Assembly: GCF_004379255.2 (NCBI RefSeq)
Contig: NC_056038.1
Span: 25,098,061 to 25,162,060 of the forward strand
Direction of reading: 5' to 3'
Length of the DNA: 64,000 bases
Source of the DNA: Salvia splendens
Lineage: Eukaryota > Streptophyta > Magnoliopsida > Lamiales > Lamiaceae
Made by a program: the position numbers and the translations under genes. Positions 33,925 through 48,385 of the stretch are shown here, one piece after another. The notes beneath the pieces were generated by a model. That model searched no databases and was not told where the DNA came from. It saw only the letters and a program-made list of their open reading frames with translations. Position 1 is the first letter of the stretch, and each line of letters opens with the position of its first letter.

Positions 33925-34464
33925 GAGCATCCATAATGGCTTTCGCCCGGTCACAAACTCCTCCTGTCACATCATCAGCACTAAAAATCCTCCAGTCACA
34001 TCATCAGGACAAACAAATAACCCAGCAATAGCCTAGCCACATCACTCCTAATTATATAAAACATATAATTGACAATCACACAAATTACGAAATTAAATTT
34101 ACGACATAGATACAGGAAAATTCAATAATATTATTTAAATTAAAAAAGTACATTAAAAAAATACATTAATTTAAAACAAAGTACATTAAAAAAAATACAT
34201 TAATTTTAAAAAAAATTACATTATTTAAAACCCGGGCTGGTGCGAATGAAAATGACGTGCAAAGCGCGTATATATAGTGTTTCGAAAAAAAAAATCGCTC
34301 GCCGGTCCGGAGCCTGCAATGGCGGCGAGCGCATCCCCCAGCGCTCGCGAATCGGCATGCGCTCACCGATTTTTTCGCCGAAATGGCGCTCGCCGGTTAC
34401 AATCATTCGGCGAGCGAACCGGTGAGCGCCGAAGATCGGCTACTCGCTGCCATTGTGGATGCTT
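33925..34464. mobile_element. PIF/Harbinger-like non-autonomous element
   Basis: GAGCATCCATAATGG at the left pairs with CCATTGTGGATGCTT at the right, flanked by TTA on both sides (33922-33924 and 34465-34467). These ends and 3-bp duplications are typical of Harbinger/Tourist elements. The right third is GC-rich with repeats of GGCGAGCG type. No transposase is present. It ends about 220 bases before the ABP1 start codon. Confidence 0.85.
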
Positions 34465-34682
34465 TTATAGTGTTGTAACAAAATACACAAATTTTTATTT
34501 GTCAAAAAAATTATTGTGTGAAATTTAGTACTACTGCAATCTACAAGTTAAAAGTTGGTAGTACATATATTAAGTGACAAATGAAAAGAAAATAATTTAT
34601 ATATTTAAGAAATGAGATGAAGTGAGTAGTATTAAACAATAATTATAAATTCCTTGTTTTCTTTAAAATTAAGCCGAAGAAG

Positions 34683-36583
<1,901 letters not shown>

Positions 36584-37449
36584 TCTTCGGTTGTGAGATT
36601 TTATTTCTTGAAAGTCTTGAAGTTTTGCCTATTTGAAGCTCCGCACACTGTATATTTCGGTCTTCTGTTGTATCACACGCTGATTACAGATAGATACTTG
36701 CATATGTTTATAGAGCTTACAGATGCTACTGTTATATTCCAATTCTTGTTGATGTGGCTTTGTTTCAAGATATATAGCCATTTTAATGCAAAAATAAAAT
36801 TCTTGTACAGGAAATGGGAAACTCAGTCGTAGTTTCTCTGTTACTACAAATTTTCTATATTGAGATAAAAAGTAAAAACATCAAATAATGTATATGGAAG
36901 AGTAATGGCCAATAGTGATCATAAGCATATGACGATTTTATAATTTTAGTTCCCGGCATTATGTTTAAAATTATTGCACCCCACACATTTCAAAATGGAC
37001 TGGAATTAGTTCAAAATGGACGACGCCGTGTAATAGTAAGGTGTTTACCCGATTTTGACCCATTTAAGCATTTGGATTAATTTTTTAATTTTTTCAAAAA
37101 AAAAAAATTTAATATTCAAAACAAAATAAAGTAAATATAAGATTCATCTATCTATCTCTTCCAAAAACGTGTTTCTCACAAAATGCCCAAATTCATCTTC
37201 TTCTGTTTTCCTCTTTCAGTGATGTATTGAAGAACCCTAGGTATTGCAGTGACTCAAGTTCGTTAGGTATGGAGTGTTCGACCTACAACAGAGGGTCCGA
37301 CAAGAGTGGTGGGTGACGGACCTTCGATTCCGGTACGGAGTCTTGCAACTGCAAGAAACTTGCTTCACTCCGAAATGTCAAAAGTCATGGCAAACCTAAA
37401 GGGGGAATATCTACATTGTTTGTGAGCGAAAAGAGTGCACTTTTTTCTA
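36584..37449. other. ABP1 3' UTR and intergenic region
   Basis: The first few hundred bases are the likely 3' untranslated region of ABP1. Around 37280-37390 a short + strand reading, SCNCKKLASLRNVKSHG, resembles the first half of a GRF-type zinc finger, but no complete finger follows. Otherwise AT-rich with no gene. Confidence 0.4.
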
Positions 37450-39253
37450 AATTTTTCTAGGATCTTCTCAACGTCCGCTTTCGAAAGATTGTTGGAGTTA
37501 TACATTTTCAAAGGGAACAATTAGAGATGGTTGTGATTGTTGTGTTTCATTGTCAATCGGCTTGTTTTATAAATAGTGGCGAATACATTTGGAATTAAAT
37601 GGCGACAATCATTCATAAATGAAGACAACAACCATCCATACACATACATTACATACCATACTAACCTGTCTAGAATGAATTATAAACCCAAAAATCGGAG
37701 AACACACACGCCTAGAAAACAAAAAAGAATAAACCCCACATGTTCACCAAAACACAACCACACACAACACAATCTAGAAACACTAAATAATCTGGAAAAC
37801 CCCAGTCAATTACTCATGCTTGCGACCATAGCAAACAACAAATCCACATGTTTTCCCAAAAAGTGAAACCTTAATCAATATAAAATCGAGGAGACATACA
37901 ATAATCGAGACAACCCTAATCAATATAAAATCGAGACTAACCCTAATAAAAAAATCTACATGTTACCCCAAAACGTAATGTTAATGACCAAAATCGTAAA
38001 ATCGTCATATGTTTAGGAACACTTTTGGCCCTTACTCCATATAAAATTGTATATATATGTTCTTCCTCGAGAGAAAGCAAACAAAAAAGTTCTAAATTTG
38101 ATCTAAAACTGTATAAAAGAAAGACATACAAAAGAGTATTTATAGTTGGAGCTCGAATCCAAATGACAAGTGCAAAAAGAACTTATAAAATCTCACTTAA
38201 ATGTGTTGTACCTGGCCGAGTGGTTAACTACATCATACACCACTCGTCTGCTGGGGTTTGGAGCCTCTTGCACAGCGGAAGACTTGTATGAAACAAATAA
38301 ATCAGATAAGGATCTATTTGACTGATTATGGGATTAATCAATTCACATGTTAAACAGATAATTGCCTGCTAGAACGCAAATTATTCATGCTTTTGAAGAA
38401 TATAAATCCTAAAACATGAATTCTACGGTTTAGAGTTACCGATTTGATTCTCCAAAGAATTGTCGATTGCTCGCGCCTTCTCCACGAAGATCTTCAATAC
38501 TGGACCACAGATCTTCTAACTGGTTCTCAAACTGTATCTCGAAATCAGTGTGAGCTAATCTTATCAAAATACTATGACTCGAATAAAGAAGACAGAAATT
38601 CCTCACGGAGGAGGAGAGCTGAAAAATTCCGTCTCCTACTTTCTTAGGGAGAGGGACAAAAATTTCATAAAATAAAATTGTGTATTTTCTGTCTCATTTA
38701 TTCTCCTATTTATATTAAGTACATATTGGGCCCAGTCAGGGGTCTATGGAAGGTTTTGGATATGGCCTCACCCAATTAGGTTTTTACTAATTAAATTGAA
38801 CCCACAATTTAATATAAGCTTATATTGGAATATTACGAGCAGCCACTACAGAAGTAATATTGCACTGCCCATCCAAATCTGAAATTACAAGTAATCCATG
38901 TTTCCATTATGGTTATTGTTTATTTCCCGTGCTTAAGATATAAATGTCCATTTATTAATTAATGTCTGCTATGGACTTAATTAATCAACATTTTATTTAT
39001 TCCAAGAGTGGACTCAGCAGAAAACACTTATTTATTATTCACGGAATAATTAAATTTCAACTGTCCAGTTTTCCGAATAATAAAACCCTGTTCGGGCTCC
39101 TCTTGAGGACATTATCAAACGAGACTCACCTCGCGCACGATTCAACATAATAGCAATCCTAGCACCGCTGGATATTAATGACCACTACCCAATATATCAG
39201 GAATATTGGGTTACGAAAAAACCCGCACCATTTGATAATTCAAAGTAGTACAT
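37450..39253. repeat. First unit of a tandem duplication
   Basis: Starts at AGGATCTTCTCAACGTCCGC and ends after CAAAGTAGTACATAA. The same sequence follows directly as the second unit. The right half (38290-38760) looks like a retrotransposon LTR or leader (CGTCTCCTACTTTCTTAGGG and similar). This unit has about 410 bases (38810-39220) that are absent from the second unit. It contains no supported gene. Confidence 0.8.
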
Positions 39254-39603
39254 AATTTTTCCAGGATCTTCTCAACGTCCGCTTTCGAAAGATTGTTGGA
39301 GTTATACATTTTCAAAGGGAACAATTAGAGATGGTTGTGATTGTTGTGTTTCATTGTCAATCGGCTTGTTTTATAAATAGTGGCGAATACATTTGGAATT
39401 AAATGGCGACAATCATTCATAAATGAAGACAACAACCATCCATACACATACATTACATACCATACTAACCTGTCTAGAATGAATTATAAACCCAAAAATC
39501 GGAGAACACACATGTTCACGGTTCACCAAAACACAACCACACACAACACAATCTAGAAACACTAAATAATCTGGAAAACCCCAGTCAAACTCATGCTTGC
39601 GAC

Positions 39604-42098
39604 TAGGTGTGCACAAACCGAACCGGCCCGGCGGTTAACCGCCGGTTCGGGCCCGCCGGTTCATGAACCGGAACCGGCGGTTTGAACCGTCCGGCGGGTT
39701 GCCGGTTCCAACGGGCCGGTTCAGGGTCAGGGCCTTCTTGAACCGTGAACCGGCGGTTCAAAACCGGCGGTTCGCCGGTTTGAACCACCGGTTCAACCGA
39801 ATTTAAAAAAAATATTATTTATAAAAATTGTTTTTATATTTAAAAACAATTTTAACAAATAAATGAATACTAGAAATTCATAATTGCCCATATATATTTG
39901 ATGGGCTTACGAATTTATGAAACCATTCTTGGTTGTTTCTCTTTTATAGAGACATCCTAGAATGTTTTATGTTTTACTTTCGATGTGGGACAAAATCATT
40001 CTTGGTTGTTTCTCTTTTATAGAGACATCCTTGAATGTTTTATGTTTCACTTTCGATGTGGGACAAAATCATTCTTGGTTGTTTCTCTTTTATAGAGACA
40101 ACCTTGAATGTTTTATGTTTCACTTTCAATGTGGGACAAAATATGTTGAAGTATTTTCTTTTATAACTACATGTTTAGAGCATTCATTCATCTTTTTCCA
40201 ATGTGGGATACACAACTTTCTTTTGTCTTCTACTTTCTTCATGTTTTGTGTGATGTATATAAACAAAATTATAATTCAAATATATTCTTGATTGATAAAA
40301 TAAAGAATTATTGAGAAATATGATTTGTACATATAAAATATTTATTTGTATAATAATTATTGTTAGGTTTATACAATTTGTATAAGAATTATTCTTTTAA
40401 TGTGTATAATATTATTTATTAGTTAACATATACATAAATTTATAAACATAAGCAAATCATTAATGATAAATAACTAATGAATAATAGTTTATGTAATAAT
40501 ATCATTAATGATAAATAACTAATGAATAATAGTTTATGTAATAATATTTGTTATTAATTTATAATAATAGATGATAGAGTATTAATATAGACGAAAAATG
40601 ATGGACGATCTATCATATACTTATAAATAATGACTTTTATTCCACATTGAAAGAAAGAGTAACACATCCAAGAATGTGTAACTATAAAAAAGAATAATCC
40701 AATACACTCTCCTCCAATTTAAATGCTCAAGTCCAATATTAAGTATTGATATTTTAAAAATCAAAAGGTTTAACTTTAAGTAGTGTGTATTAATTTTTAT
40801 AAATAAAATATATTCATTATAAGTTGTAATTTTTAGTCTTATTCAAATTTATTATCAATAAAATTGTAATTTTTCACCTTATTGTTTGAAATTTGTTTAA
40901 GCACATTTTATACATAATAAAGACTAAAAAGACAAAAAAAAATACTCCATACTTAAAGTTGGATTTGATTTTTAAATGTCAATACTTGGATGAGAGTATA
41001 TTGGATTTGATTTAATTTGGAAGATAGTATATTGTATTATTCTCTTTTATAGTTACACATTCTTGGATGTGTTACTCTTTCTTTCAAGGTGGAATAAAAG
41101 TCATTATTTGTAAGTTTATAATAGATCGTCCATCATTTTTCGTCTATATTAATACTCTATCTTCTATTATTATAACTTAACAACAAATATTATTTCATAA
41201 ACTATTATTCATTAGTTCTTTATCATTAATGATTTGCTTATGTTTATAAATTTATGTATATGTTAACTAATAAATAATATTATACATTGAAAGAATAATT
41301 CTTATACAAATTGTATAAACCTAACAATAATTATTATACAAATAAATATTTTCTATGTACAAATCATATTTCTCAATAATTCTTTATTTTTATCAATCAA
41401 GAATATATTTGAATTATAATTTTGTTTATATACATCACACAAAACATGAAGAAAGTAGAAGACAAAAGAAAGTTGTGTATCCCACATTGGAAAAAGATGA
41501 ATGAATGCTCTAAACATGTAGTTATAAAAGAAAATACTTCAACATATTTTGTCCCACATCGAAAGTGAAACATAAAACATTCAAGGTTGTCTCTATAAAA
41601 GAGAAACAACCAAGAATGATTTTGTCCCACATCGAAAGTGAAACATAAAACATTCAAGGATGTCTCTATAAAAGAGAAACAACCAAGAATGATTTTGTCC
41701 CACATCGAAAGTAAAACATAAAACATTCTAGGATGTCTCTATAAAAGAGAAACAACCAAGAATGGTTTCATAAATTCGTAAGCCCATCAAAAATATATGG
41801 GCAATTATGAATTTCTAGTATTCATTTATTTGTAAAAATTGTTTTTAAATATAAAAATCAATTTTTATAAATAATTTTTTTTTTTAAATTTCGGTTGAAC
41901 CGCCGGTTCATGAACCGGAACCGGCGGTTCAGGCAAAAAACCGGCGGTTTTGAACCGCCTCATGAACCGGCGGTTTTTTGAACCTGAACCGGAACCGCCG
42001 GGAGCTAGGCGGGCCGGTTCAGGTTCAAGCATTTCTTGAACCTTGAACCGCCGGTTCATGAACCGGAACCGGCGGTTCATGACCCTTGTGCATGCCTA
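39604..42098. mobile_element. Foldback hAT element with arms of about 1.2 kb
   Basis: The whole element is a near palindrome: the left arm (39604 to about 40830) reappears inverted in the right arm (about 40880-42098). The ends are TAGGTGTGCAC and GTGCATGCCTA. The 8-bp target duplication CTTGCGAC is perfect (39596-39603 and 42099-42106), and the undisturbed target is seen in the first tandem unit near 37823. Subterminal regions are packed with AACCGCCGGTTC-like motifs in both orientations, as at the end of the autonomous hAT at 62175. The open frames of 109 codons in each arm are products of a repeated non-coding unit. No transposase. Confidence 0.9.
39930..40145. repeat. Three tandem copies of a 76-bp unit in the left arm
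   Basis: A unit with GAATGTTTTATGTTTCACTT, CGATGTGGGACAAAATCATT and GGTTGTTTCTCTTTTATAGA is repeated three times. The inverted arm has the matching array at about 41555-41770. Confidence 0.85.
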
Positions 42099-43115
42099 CT
42101 TGCGACCATAGCAAACAACAAATCCACATGTTTTCCCCAAAAGTGAAACCTTAATCAATATAAAATCGAGGAGACATACAATAATCGAGACAACCATAAT
42201 CAATATAAAATCGAGACAACCCTAATAAAAAAAATCTACATGTTACCCCAAAACGTAATGTTAAGGACCAAAATCGTAAAATCGTCATATGTTTAGAAAC
42301 ACTTTTGGCCCTTACTCCATATAAAATTGTATATATATGTTCTTCCTTGAGAGAAAGCAAACAAAAAAGTTTTGAATTTGATCTAAAACTATATAAAAGA
42401 AAGACATACAAAAGAGTATTTATAGTTGGAGCTCGAATCCAAATGACAAGTGCAAAAAGAACTTATAAAATCTCACTTAAATGTGTTGTACCATGCGGAG
42501 TGGTTAACTACATCATACACCACTCGTCTGCTGGGGTTTGGAGCCTCTTGCACAGCGGAAGACTTGTATAAAACAAATAAATCAGATAAGGATCTATTTG
42601 ACCGATTATGGGATTAATCAATTCACATGTTGAACAGATAATTGCCAGCTAGAACGCAAATTATTCATGCTTTTGAAGAATATAAATTCTAAAACATGAA
42701 TTCTACGGTTTAGAGTTACCGATTTGATTCTCCAAAGAATTGTCGATTGCTCGCACCTTCTCCACGAAGATCTTCAATACTAGACCACAGATCTTCTAAC
42801 TGGTTCCCAAACTGTATCTCGAAATCAGTGTGGACTGATCTTATCAAAATACTATGACTCGAATAAAGAAGACAGAAATTCCTCACGGAGGAGGAGCGCT
42901 GAAAAATTCCGTCTCCTACTTTCTTAGGGAGAGGGACAAAAATTTCATAAAATAAAATTGTATATTTTCTGTCTCATTTATTCTCCTATTTATATTAAGT
43001 ACATATTAGGCCCAGTCAGGGGTCTATGGAAGGTTTCGGATATGGCCTCACCCAATTAGCTTTTTACAAATTAAATTTAACCCACACCATTTGATAATTC
43101 AAAGTAGTACATAAT

Positions 43116-43513
43116 CAATACCGTATGCTCAATGCTAACGTATGTAGATTAAGAAATAATTATTTATCAAGACCTAGTCTTTCAGTAGATAGCATAAAGA
43201 CATGTCTTGCTGTTAGATCCATTCAGTGTTATACCACACCAACGTCATCTTATTTCAGTAAGGCTTAGAAATAATCGTACTGACATTGCAACCTTTCACG
43301 ATAGGTAGTCTAAGCCTATCTGGGTTGTGAAATTCTTCTTTTTTCTTTTGCAAAGCATTGCATAGAACCGACTGTGTTACCATAAAGTGGACGTCGCCCA
43401 CAACCAGTCTACTAAGCAAAAGACTTAGACTTTGTTTGCTTCTTATACATTTAAATGTTTAATCAACATCTTATAAATGCACAAACAAACACAATTTAAT
43501 AATATATTGATTC
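43116..43513. other. Older LTR-like sequence interrupted by the copia element
   Basis: Non-coding DNA with phrases typical of plant LTR leaders (CATAAAGTGGACGTCGCCCA). It seems to continue after the copia insertion at 48052 (AACTGCTCGAATAATACTGA). I cannot assign its family. Confidence 0.35.
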
Positions 43514-43852
43514 TGTTAGACTTGTGATAACTCAATGATCAATGCTATTTGAGTGACTTATACGGAGGAATCAACAATGAGCTTATCTCATGCTCAAGTG
43601 TTCCAGGCACCGTCCGATTGTGATTAGTAGATAGATGCAATCTGAGCCGTCAGATTAGTTAGCCGTTGGAAGTTAGTTAGTGTTGTTAAGAATGTAACTT
43701 TACTCTTCTGCATTCCACATAAGCGGCTTTTGTAATTCATTCTGAGATTGATTGAATAACACTCACAAATTTCTCTCGCTCAATACTATTACTCAAAATC
43801 CGCAGCTAGCTCTCTTCATCGTTGAGTCGCGATTAGGTTTCAAATCATGACA
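43514..43852 (+). repeat. Copia 5' LTR
   Basis: Starts TGTTAGACTTGTGATAAC and ends AATCATGACA; same length as the right LTR. Confidence 0.85.
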
Positions 43853-43925
43853 ATTGGTGACGTCCGGTGGGAATCGATTGAATCTTGGTTAGGAATCTGA
43901 AATTTGTTTTCACGAAGAATCAGAG

Positions 43926-44783
43926 ATGGCTTCTAGGTTTGAAGCTGAAAAGTTTACGGGCAAGAACGACTTCGGCCTCTGGCGTGTGAAGATGAAGGCG
44001 TTGTTGATTCAGCAGGGGCTTTCGTCGGAACTGGAAGCTAAAAGCAAGGATAAACCGAAGGTCGATCTTGATGAAAAAACACCCACGAAAAAGGCTGAAA
44101 TTGAGGCGAAGGCGCATAGCGTTGTTGTTCTGAGTCTGGGCGATAAGGTTCTCCGAGAAGTGTCGAAGGAGACCACCGCGACTGGTGTTCTTGCGAAGTT
44201 AGAAGATCTTTAAATGACGAAGTCGCTCGCCAATAGGCTTTATATGAAGCAGCGCCTCTACTCCTATCGTTTCTTGGAAGAGAAGAGTGTTCTTGAGCAA
44301 TTGGAGGACTTCAACAAAGCGGTGGATGATCTTGAAAACATTGATGTCTCAATTGGAGATGAAGACAAGGCGATCTTGCTTCTCAATGCTCTGCCAAAGG
44401 CGTATGATCAGCTTCGTGATGCGATCATGTATGGGCGTGAAAAGACTATCACGCTACTTGAAGTGCAATCTGCCTTGAGGGCAAAAGATCTGCACAAATC
44501 AAATGAGAAGGGGCAAGATCCTGTACCAGAAAGCCTTAGTGTCAAAATGTTTAAGGGGAAGAAGTTTGTCAAGAAAGATTCAGAAACCTCAAAGTCTTCA
44601 TCAAATGATCAAAATGAAACTCGGTCATGTCACTGGTGTAAAAAACCAGGACATCTAAAGAAAGATTGTTATGCTTGGAAGAGAAAACAAGCAAATGGTG
44701 GTGGAAAGACTTCCAGCTCCACTGATTGTGTTGAGGAAAAAGATTCTCCAGATGCACTCAACATAATGGAGGCTCATGGATAA
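43926..44783 (+). pseudogene. Copia gag, broken
   Basis: Begins MASRFEAEKFTGKNDFGLW at 43926. An in-frame TAA at 44211-44213 sits where the family has an aromatic residue (EDL-stop-MTKSLANRLYMK). Gag then continues through LEQLEDFNKAVDDLENID to the zinc knuckle CHWCKKPGHLKKDC and stops at 44781, where a frame shift leads to the protease. Confidence 0.85.
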
Positions 44784-47690
44784 TGGACTCCGGTTGTAGT
44801 TTTCATATGAGTCCAAATCTGGGCTGGTTTGAGGAGATTCAAGAATGCACAGGCATTGTGGTTTTGGGAAATAATGTGGTCTGTCATGTTAAGGGGATTG
44901 GATCTGTGAGATTGAAGATGCAGGATGGGTCCATCAAGAAATTACATGATGTGAGATATATTCCGGAGGTCAAGAGAAACTTAATATCTCTTGGATCTCT
45001 AGAAAGAAAAGGCTGCACATTCTCCTCTGCAAATGGGAGCATGACTGTGATGAAGAATAAGAAAGTGGTCATGACTGCTGAAAGAAGAGGGAGCATATAC
45101 TATTTGATTGCCACTGTCCAGAAGATTGTACATGAGGAGGTTCACATTGTAAAATAAGAAACTGTGAGCTTATGGCATAAATGGCTAGGGCATCTCTGTT
45201 GGGGGATGAAGGTACTACATGAGTATTATAGATGATTTCTCTAGGAAGTGTTGGATTTACATCTTAAAGGATAAATAAGAGGCTTTTAAATGCTTTACTC
45301 ACTGGTGTGTTGAGGTAGAAAGAGAGAAAAATGTTAAGCTTAAAAGCCTTAGAACAGACAATGGGTTTGAATTTCTGTCCAAAGAGTTTGATAACTATTG
45401 TAAGAATAGAGGAATCAAGAGGCATAGAACCGTGCCTCTAAACCCACAGCAAAATGGGGTGGCGGAGAGGGCCAATAGAACAATTCTTGAGAGGGTCAGA
45501 TGTATGTTGTTGGCCTCTGGATTAGAAAAGAAGTTCTGGGCTGAAGCAACTTCTACTACAGTAAAATTGTTGAATATGTGTCCTTCATTTAGCATAAATG
45601 GGGAAACCCCTGACATGAGATGGTATGGAAGGAATTCTGAGTACAATCATCTGAGGATTTTTGGCTGCAAGGCCATTGCTCACCTAAAGCAGGGAAAACT
45701 TGATCCCAGGGCATTGAGATGTGTAATGTTAGGGTATCAGCCAGGTGTGAAATGATATAGGCTATGGTGCATTGAACCAGGAAATCACAAACTTGTGGTG
45801 AGTAGAGATGTTGTATTCACTGAATCTGAGATGCCTTTTCTGGAAGCTCAACAAGTTGCAGTGGATGAACAACCAGAAAGTGCTATTGAATCTGAGGTGG
45901 AGTCAGAGGGCTCAGATATTGGAGCTGACACAACTGAATCAGAAAGACCACCTCAGAGCAGTCCAGAGGATTTGAAAAACTGGATGCTTGCAAGAGACAG
46001 ATCTAAAAGAGTATCCAAAGTGCCTGCTAAGTTTGCTGACTCAGAGATATTATTCTATGCTCTTTGTGTAGCTGAGGAGGTGTAGTATTTAGAGCCAGCT
46101 ACATATAGAGACGCCATGGACAACAAGGAATGGGAAAGTTGGATGAAAGCCATGATAGAAGAAATTGAGTCTCTATTGAAAAATGGGACTTGGGTGCTTG
46201 TTGAGAAACCTGGTGGCAGAAAGCTAGTAAGCTGTAAGTGGATCTTCAAGAAGAAGATTGAATCTTCATCATCTGAGGCTTCGGATAAGATAAGATTCAA
46301 GGCCAGATTAGTGGCTAGAGGATTTACACAGGAAAAAGGTATTGATTTCACTGAAGTCTTCTCACCTATAGTAAAGCATGCTTCCATCAGAATGTTGCTA
46401 GCCCTTGTGGCTAAGAGAGATTGGGAGCTGGAGCAGCTTGATATCAAGACTGCATTCCTTTATGGAAATATGGAAGAAACTATATTCATGTCACAACCAG
46501 AAGGATTTGTGAAGCCAGGGGAAGAGAACAAAGTTTGTCTATTCAAAAAGAGTATTTGTGGTTTGAAGCAGGCAAGTAGGCGGTGGCACAAAACCTTTGA
46601 TGCTTATGTGCTGAAGAATGGCTTTGTCAGATCTAAATATGATGGTTGTGTATACATCAGAAAGAAGAAAGGGGTCCCTGTAGCCTATCTATTGCTGTAT
46701 GTTGATGATATGTTAGTGGCCGGGGAAAGGATGAGTGATGTGCATGAAGTGAAGGATGATTTGAGATAAGCCTTTGAGATGAAAGATTTAGGAGCAACAA
46801 GAAGGATTCTTGGTATGAATATTATGAGAGATAGAAAGATGAGGAAGCTGTGGCTAACACAGAATGATTACATCTCCAGAATGCTGAAAAGATTTAAGGT
46901 GGAGAATTTAAGAGAAGTCTCAACTCCAATGGCTATTCATTTCAAGCTATCTGCTGCTCAAAAACCACAAACTGAAGGTGAGGCTAAAGAAATGCAGAAG
47001 ATCCCTTATGCTAACATTGTTGGTAGCATAATGTATGCTATGATAAGTACTAGACCAGATATCTCACAAGCTATTAGTGTAACATCTCGGTTTATGTCAG
47101 ATCATGGAAATGAACAATGGGCATCTTTAAAGTGGCTGCTAAGATACCTTAAGGGTGCAACTGATTATGGGATTCTGTTCAAAGGTAATGATGATTACAA
47201 GGGAGATATATTGATGGGGTTCTGTGACTCAGATTTTGCTGGTAGCATAGACACCAGAAAATCTCAATCAGGCTATGTCTTCACAATGTATGGCTCTGCT
47301 GTAAGCTGGAAGTCAAACCTTCAGAGTGTGGTGGCTTTATCTACCACAGAGGCTGGGTACATCTCACTCACCTCTGTTGTGAAAGAGAGCTTTTGGCTCA
47401 AAGGTATGCTGGGAGATCTTGGTCTGGTGCATGAGGCAGTCAGCATTGGTTGTGATAACCAAAGTGCTCTGATCTTGGCTAAGCATCAAATATACCATGA
47501 GAAGAGCAAACATATAGACGTTTGCTTGCACTTCATCAGGGAAGAAATAGAGAATGAGAAGGTCAAGGTTTTTAAGGTGCATACTTCGAAGAATCCTGCG
47601 GACATGCTTACAAAACCTTTGCCGAAGGAAAAGTTCCAGCTGTGCATGAACTTAGTGAATCTGTGCAAGCTGGAGAAGATTGATGTTTGA
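44783..47690 (+). pseudogene. Copia pol, broken
   Basis: Protease (MDSGCSFHMS) opens at 44783 and ends at a TAA at 45155. The pre-integrase zinc region is mostly deleted: WLGHLC is followed almost at once by the middle of the integrase core. Integrase pieces (NGVAERANRTILERVRCMLL), reverse transcriptase (CKWIFKKKIE, ARLVARGFTQEKGIDFTEVF, and LLLYVDDMLVAG with the catalytic pair near 46700) and RNase H (MGFCDSDFAGSIDTRKSQSG, ALSTTEAGYISL) follow with stops at about 45754, 46083 and 46767. It still gives a useful yardstick for the deletion in the other copia copy. Confidence 0.85.
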
Positions 47691-47707
47691 GCAATCAAAG
47701 TGGAGTT

Positions 47708-48046
47708 TGTGACTTGTGATAGCTCAATGGTTAATGCTATTTGAGTGAGTTTTATACGGAGGAATCAACAATGAGCTTATCTCATGCTCAAGTGTTTCAG
47801 GCATCGTCCGATTGTGATTAGTAGATAGATGCAATTTGAGCCATCAGATTAGTTAGCCGTTGGAAATTAGTTAGTGTTGTTAAGAATGTAATTGTACTCT
47901 TCTGCATTCCACATAAGCGACTTTTGTAATCCATTCTGAGATTGATTGAATAACACTCACAAATTTCTCTCGCTCAATACTCTTACTCAAAATCCGTAGC
48001 TAGCTCTCTTCATCATTGAGTCGCGATTAGGTTTCAAATCATCACA
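47708..48046 (+). repeat. Copia 3' LTR
   Basis: Starts TGTGACTTGTGATAGC and ends AATCATCACA. It is preceded by AAAGTGGAGTT, a short purine tract. Confidence 0.85.
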
Positions 48047-48385
48047 GAGTCTATTCGCGCAAACTGCTCGAATAATACTGAATCGGGTTAAAAGTGGATT
48101 GTAGAGTTTTACGTATACAAGCAAGATTCTATTCGTACTCGAAACATGCTTTTCAGTATACCAAACCTAACATCATCCAGGTGATGCTCTCATATTCGCC
48201 AAGATGTTACCCGACCAAGTAATAGCTCACCCGATCCAGGTGATGATTCTTGTGGAGGAGGATGGTGGGAAGTTATGATTCTTGTGGATCACAAGATGGT
48301 GAAAAATTAAATGTAAGAATATCAACAACTATCAATTGTTATTTTTGTAAAACTAGTACGTTGTTTTTAGTTATGGAGCATATAA
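48047..48385. other. Short non-coding stretch between two elements
   Basis: Probably the continuation of the LTR-like DNA at 43116-43513. CACCCGATCCAGGTGATG-type phrases occur twice. No gene. Confidence 0.3.

Larger units (their letters stand above)
39254..43115. repeat. Second unit of the tandem duplication, interrupted by an hAT element
   Basis: Without the 2495-bp insertion at 39604-42098 and its 8-bp duplication, this unit is about 1.36 kb and is collinear with 37450-39253. It has small differences, including loss of a GCCTAGAAAACAAAAAAG-like block near 39515 and of the 410-bp block. Confidence 0.8.
43514..48046 (+). mobile_element. Decayed Ty1/copia retrotransposon
   Basis: LTRs of 339 bp each (43514-43852 and 47708-48046) flank gag and pol in + orientation. 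Target duplications GATTC (43509-43513) and GAGTC (48047-48051) match in four of five bases. The LTRs differ at a number of positions and the coding region has at least six stops or shifts plus an integrase deletion, so it is much older than the copia element at 28983. Gag and PBS sequence show the two are related. Confidence 0.9.

Noticed and set aside
39962..41726. Two nearly identical 109-codon frames, one on each strand
   Set aside because: They arise from the three-copy 76-bp non-coding repeat in the two arms of the foldback element.
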